Shown: in pieces, positions 60,788 through 64,000 of the stretch
How the letters are laid out: each line of letters starts with the position of its first letter
How positions within the stretch are numbered: position 1 is the first letter of the stretch
From: Prevotella sp. MA2016
GTDB lineage: Bacteria > Bacteroidota > Bacteroidia > Bacteroidales > Bacteroidaceae
Length of the DNA: 64,000 nucleotides
Direction of reading: 5' to 3'
NCBI RefSeq assembly: GCF_000619825.1
Contig: NZ_JHUW01000009.1
Location: forward strand, 62,001-126,000
Translations under genes and position numbers: made by a program
The notes under the pieces: model-generated
Told to the model about the DNA's origin: nothing
The model's input: only the letters and a program-made list of their open reading frames with translations
Database searches by the model: none

Positions 60788-61693
60788 CTACGACCGTTTC
60801 AAATTCCTCGGGTGGTGCTCCAAGATTTCTTGGCGCAGGGTTGAGGTATCTATATGGGTATAGATTTCTGTGGTGCCAATATTCTCATGTCCTAAAAGGG
60901 CTTGAATAAAACGCAAGTCGGCACCACCCTCAAGCAGAGCAGTAGCAAAAGAGTGGCGAAGTGTGTGAGGCGAGATAGTCTTCTGTATGCCAGCCTCCTT
61001 AGCCTGAGCTTTAATCATAATCAGAATCATAGTACGCGTAAGATGAGCTCCACGGCGATTCAGAAACACATAATCCTCCTCGCCTGGTTTGATATTCATC
61101 AGTTGGCGATCATCAAACCAATAATGCAGTTCTTGGATAGCTCTGGGTGATATCGGCACCAACCGTTCCTTGGAGCCTTTACCTAACACCCGCACATATT
61201 CCTCTTCGAGATAAAGATCTGACAGTTTGAGGTTTACAAGTTCGCTCACACGCAATCCACACGAGAAGAGCACCTCGATGATAGCGCGATTGCGATGCCC
61301 CTCCCACTTGGATAGGTCGATGCTAGCTTCCAGTCGGTCCACCTCGGCAGTAGAGAGCACTTCTGGCAGGTGGTCGCCAATCTGAGGCGACTCCAAGAGT
61401 TCGGTAGGATCATCATCACGATAGCCATCCAATTGCACAAACTTAAAAAAGCTTCGAATGCCACTAAGTATGCGGCATTGCGAACGTGGATGGATACCGA
61501 TGTCATGCAAACCGGCAGAGAAATGTTCCAAATCTGCCAGGGTTACATCTGCCACACCAAGCTGCTCCCGCTCAAGGTAGTCGAGCAGCTTTCGCAGGTC
61601 ACGCTGATAAGCATCGAGCGTATTACCCGACATATTTCGTTGCAGCTTCAAATACCGCACATAAGCCTTTACAATGTCCTTTTGGACTACCAT
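60788..61693 (-). CDS. xerD: Tyrosine recombinase XerC/XerD
   Basis: 301 residues. N-terminal SAM-like core-binding domain ~1-95, catalytic domain ~115-298 with R148 (CGLRVSEL), K172 (GKGSKERL), H243 and R246 (HTLRHSF), H269 (LLGHENI) and nucleophile Y278 (TEIYTH). Complete set, so active. Length and motif wording fit the housekeeping dimer-resolution enzyme; XerC versus XerD cannot be separated safely. Divergent from aroQ, with its own TAACTTTG box. Its 3' 520 bp are duplicated at 50758-51277, forming direct repeats around the envelope island. Confidence 0.9.
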   Translation of the reverse strand: MVVQKDIVKAYVRYLKLQRNMSGNTLDAYQRDLRKLLDYLEREQLGVADVTLADLEHFSAGLHDIGIHPRSQCRILSGIRSFFKFVQLDGYRDDDPTELLESPQIGDHLPEVLSTAEVDRLEASIDLSKWEGHRNRAIIEVLFSCGLRVSELVNLKLSDLYLEEEYVRVLGKGSKERLVPISPRAIQELHYWFDDRQLMNIKPGEEDYVFLNRRGAHLTRTMILIMIKAQAKEAGIQKTISPHTLRHSFATALLEGGADLRFIQALLGHENIGTTEIYTHIDTSTLRQEILEHHPRNLKRS

Positions 61694-61709
61694 TTGTATA
61701 TTTTTGGTG

Positions 61710-61717
61710 CAAAGTTA
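61710..61717 (-). promoter_or_regulatory. xerD promoter -7 box
   Basis: Minus-strand TAACTTTG, 16 bases before the start codon at 61693. Confidence 0.7.
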
Positions 61718-61749
61718 ATGCATTTTTTCTATATTTCAGAAAAAATTTG

Positions 61750-61757
61750 TACCTTTG
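61750..61757 (+). promoter_or_regulatory. aroQ promoter -7 box
   Basis: TACCTTTG followed by GCAG, 31 bases before the aroQ ATG, divergent from the xerD box. Confidence 0.75.
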
Positions 61758-61788
61758 CAGCCGTATTAATACATTTTATAAAAGAAAA

Positions 61789-62205
61789 ATGAAGATTCTG
61801 ATTATCAATGGTCCGAACTTGAACCTGTTGGGCCAGAGAGAACCTGGTATCTATGGTTCGTCGTCTTTTGACACGTACCTGCCAGAGTTGCGCAAGCGTT
61901 TTGCCGACATCGACATCGAGTATTTTCAGAGCAACATCGAAGGAGCGCTGATAGACAAGATGCAGGAGGTGGGCTTCAGCTATGATGGTATCGTGCTGAA
62001 CGCCGGTGCCTACACCCACACCTCGATTGCCCTGCAGGACTGCATACGCTCACTGAAGGCACCTGTAATCGAGGTTCACATTTCGAATGTGCACCAGCGC
62101 GAGGAATTCCGTCACAAGTCGATGATTTCATGTGCCTGCAAAGGCGTGATTCTCGGCTTCGGTCTCGACTCGTACCGACTGGCCATTGAAGCGCTGAAAG
62201 GATGA
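61789..62205 (+). CDS. aroQ: 3-dehydroquinate dehydratase, type II
   Basis: 138 residues from ATG 61789; longer in-frame extensions to 61486 run through the xerD promoter region and are rejected. Third step of the shikimate pathway. Motifs: IINGPNLNLLGQREPGIYG with catalytic Tyr, FFQSN-type DIEYFQSNIEGALIDKMQ, VLNAGAYTHTSIALQDC and IEVHISNVHQREEFRHKS with catalytic His. The stop overlaps the methyltransferase start (ATGA). Confidence 0.96.
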   Translation: MKILIINGPNLNLLGQREPGIYGSSSFDTYLPELRKRFADIDIEYFQSNIEGALIDKMQEVGFSYDGIVLNAGAYTHTSIALQDCIRSLKAPVIEVHISNVHQREEFRHKSMISCACKGVILGFGLDSYRLAIEALKG

Positions 62206-62834
62206 CGCTCGACGAATACATCCTGCAGCACACGGAGCCAGAGCCCGACTATCTGTACCAGCTGTGGCGAGCCACCAACATACACACCATTCATGGGCGT
62301 ATGGCAAGTGGTCATCTGCAAGGCAGGCTGCTCAAAATGCTGGTCAGAATGATACGTCCCAAGAACATCCTGGAGATAGGCACATTCAGTGGATATAGTG
62401 CCATCTCAATGGCTGAGGGGCTGAATGAAGGTGGAAAGCTTTACACCTTTGAGATTAACGACGAGATGGAGGACTTTACTCGCCCCTGGATAGAAGGTTC
62501 GCCAGTGGCCGACAAGATAGAGTTCATCATCGGCGACGCATTAGAAGAGGCGCCCAAATTAGGCATCGCATTCGATCTGGCGTTTATGGATGGCGACAAG
62601 CGCACCTATCGCGATTGCTATGAGATGGTGATGAAGCTGATGAAGCCAGGAGGGTTTATCCTGGCCGACAATACATTATGGGACGGACATGTGGTGGACC
62701 ATGCCTACGACAAGGACCGACAGACTCAGGGCATCGAGACATTTAATGACTACATAGCCCGAGACCCCCGCGTAGAGCAGGTGATACTGCCACTTAGAGA
62801 CGGTCTGACACTGATAAGAAGAATTGATGATTGA
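62202..62834 (+). CDS. O-methyltransferase (SAM-dependent, COMT-like family)
   Basis: 210 residues. Class I SAM fold: ILEIGTFSGYSAISMAEGL (SAM loop), LYTFEINDEMEDF, DLAFMDGDKRTYRDCYEMVM with metal-binding Asp, and GFILADNTLWDGHV. Matches the cation-dependent O-methyltransferase family PF01596 found in many bacteria. Natural substrate unknown; catechol-type or tRNA hydroxyuridine (TrmR-like) substrates are possible. Overlaps aroQ by 4 nt. Confidence 0.9.
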   Translation: MTLDEYILQHTEPEPDYLYQLWRATNIHTIHGRMASGHLQGRLLKMLVRMIRPKNILEIGTFSGYSAISMAEGLNEGGKLYTFEINDEMEDFTRPWIEGSPVADKIEFIIGDALEEAPKLGIAFDLAFMDGDKRTYRDCYEMVMKLMKPGGFILADNTLWDGHVVDHAYDKDRQTQGIETFNDYIARDPRVEQVILPLRDGLTLIRRIDD

Positions 62835-62857
62835 AATTGATAATTGACAATTAAGAG

Positions 62858-63193
62858 ATGCAAGAAACAAGACAAAACAAGATTGCGAGATTGCTGCAGA
62901 AGGAGCTCTCGCTGATATTCCAACAGCAGACACGCGCCACTCACGGCGTGATGATATCGGTAACGCGTACCAAGATATCACCCGACCTGAGTATCTGTAC
63001 AGCTTATCTGAGCGTATTCCCCAGCGAGAAGGGCGAGGAGATCCTGGCCAACATCAATGCCAACGCCAAGCAGATACGCTACGAACTGGGCACACGTGTG
63101 AGAAACCAGATGCGCATCATCCCTGAGCTGCGATTCTTTATCGACGACTCACTCGATTACATTGAGCGTATCGACGAACTTTTGAAAAAGTAA
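62858..63193 (+). CDS. rbfA: 30S ribosome-binding factor A
   Basis: 111 residues. Late 16S rRNA maturation factor. Single KH-like domain: RQNKIARLLQKELSLIFQQQ, VMISVTRTKISPDLSICTAY, SVFPSEKGEEILANINANAK and VRNQMRIIPELRFFIDDSLDYIERI, all typical of RbfA. 23 bp after the methyltransferase in an aroQ-OMT-rbfA-permease operon. Confidence 0.94.
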   Translation: MQETRQNKIARLLQKELSLIFQQQTRATHGVMISVTRTKISPDLSICTAYLSVFPSEKGEEILANINANAKQIRYELGTRVRNQMRIIPELRFFIDDSLDYIERIDELLKK

Positions 63194-63198
63194 AAAAG

Positions 63199-64000
63199 GT
63201 GAATTTCCCCTTCTTCATAGCTCGTAGGTATCTGTTCTCGAAGAAATCCACTCATGCCATCAACGTCATCAGTGGTATTTCGGTCGTGGGGGTAGCTGTA
63301 GCCACGATGGCACTGGTAGTAACACTATCGGTGTTCAATGGGTTTCACGACCTGGTGGCATCGTTCTTCACCAGCTTCGACCCGCAGCTCAAAGTCATGC
63401 CTGTAGAAGGCAAAACGGTAGCTGCTGACGACCCTATACTGACAGAGATAAAAGCGCTGCCAGAGATAGAAGTAGCAACAGAAAGTGTGGAAGATATGGC
63501 ATTGGCCATATACCGAGGTCGACAGGCTATGGTCGTGATAAAAGGTGTGGACGACAACTTTAGCGAGCTAACGCATATCAATGAGATTCTGGTGGGCGAC
63601 GGCGACTTTAGTCTGCACGCCGCAGAAATGGACTACGGCACATTAGGAATCAGACTAGCTGAAACACTCGGCACTGGCTATACCTACGAGGAACCGATAC
63701 ATATCTATGCGCCCAAACGGGAAGGACAATTAGACATGACCAACCCCGACGATGCTTTCGAAGAGGACGAACTCTACTCACCAGGCGTACTGTTCAGTGT
63801 CAAACAGGCACGCTACGACAAGAACTACATCCTGACCAGCATCAGTTTCGCACGCCGCATCTTCGGACAACAAGGCATGCTGTCGTCGCTCGAGTTACGA
63901 CTGAAGCCAGGCAGTAACTTTGAAAGCACGAAAAGTAAAATACAGAAGGTGTGCGGCAAGAAGTTTGTAGTAAAAGACCGATTTGAACAACAGGACGACA
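63199..64000 (+). CDS. LolC/LolE-type ABC transporter permease, 3'-truncated by window edge
   Basis: A GTG start at 63199, five bases after rbfA, opens a frame that runs to the window end (267 codons). The N-terminus NFPFFIARRYLFSKKSTHAI followed by NVISGISVVGVAVATMALVV is the MacB_PCD/FtsX-type opening of LolC/E, with the first membrane helix at ~25-45 and a long periplasmic domain after it. Part of the system that moves lipoproteins from the inner membrane. The first residues fit the family well, so the start is credible. Confidence 0.9.
   Translation, partial: MNFPFFIARRYLFSKKSTHAINVISGISVVGVAVATMALVVTLSVFNGFHDLVASFFTSFDPQLKVMPVEGKTVAADDPILTEIKALPEIEVATESVEDMALAIYRGRQAMVVIKGVDDNFSELTHINEILVGDGDFSLHAAEMDYGTLGIRLAETLGTGYTYEEPIHIYAPKREGQLDMTNPDDAFEEDELYSPGVLFSVKQARYDKNYILTSISFARRIFGQQGMLSSLELRLKPGSNFESTKSKIQKVCGKKFVVKDRFEQQDD

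Noticed and set aside
50730..61693. Island as an integrated phage or conjugative element.
   Set aside because: No capsid, terminase, relaxase, tra or replication gene is present; the only recombinase is the housekeeping-like XerC/D and its fragment.
61486..61788. Upstream extension of AroQ.
   Set aside because: It is a shadow of xerD and the divergent promoter region; AroQ homology begins at MKILIINGPN.

Overview
The window comes from a Bacteroidota chromosome, most likely a gut or rumen Prevotella-type bacterium. Reasons: tandem SusC/SusD pairs; promoters of the TAnnTTTG (-7 box) type before most transcription units; the order porin-like gene, uppS, bamA, ompH, murI; 2-oxoacid:ferredoxin oxidoreductase and ATP-type PEP carboxykinase; many lipoproteins with Bacteroidota-style lipoboxes; and a metalloprotease ending in a T9SS-like tail. 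No rRNA, CRISPR array or transposase gene was found. One tRNA gene (Pro, CGG anticodon) is present.

Layout. 1-14.8 kb is core metabolism and envelope: a partial outer-membrane barrel gene; ackA, pta, cdaA and folP on the minus strand; murF; two uncharacterised exported proteins; tRNA-Pro; the two subunits of a 2-oxoacid:ferredoxin oxidoreductase; a DASS anion transporter; and upp. 14.8-39.3 kb is a fructan utilisation locus. It has two periplasmic-sensor/AraC regulators (one without any kinase or receiver, one with a kinase lacking its ATPase domain), two SusC/SusD/DUF4960-like modules, three GH32-type enzymes, an FHS-type sugar permease and a fructokinase. Surface lipoproteins bind and cut the fructan, SusC imports oligosaccharides, the periplasmic GH32 releases fructose, the permease takes it across the inner membrane and the kinase phosphorylates it. 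39.3-50.7 kb holds pckA, a 31-residue small-protein gene, a lipoprotein, the uppS-bamA-ompH(x3)-murI envelope cluster and an M6 protease. 50.7-61.7 kb is an AT-richer island bounded by a truncated and an intact copy of a xerC/D recombinase. It carries a palindromic site array, a probable structured RNA and an eight-gene run of uncharacterised envelope proteins, then an AAA-type ATPase. 61.7-64 kb is aroQ, an O-methyltransferase, rbfA and the start of a LolC/E-type permease gene.

The most novel signal is regulatory. Four promoters of the fructan locus share half-sites resembling TGAAC at identical distances from the -7 box (proximal site 37 bp upstream, distal AAC core 21 bp further). Three of them add a conserved AATAATCGTTCATT block. 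One of these promoters does not precede a protein gene: it drives a roughly 180-nt RNA with five tandem TTTTAGTTAGG-like units and its own terminator, which looks like an undescribed small RNA co-regulated with fructan use. In addition, the start of the second regulator gene lies inside one arm of a 27-bp inverted repeat whose loop contains the gene's own promoter.
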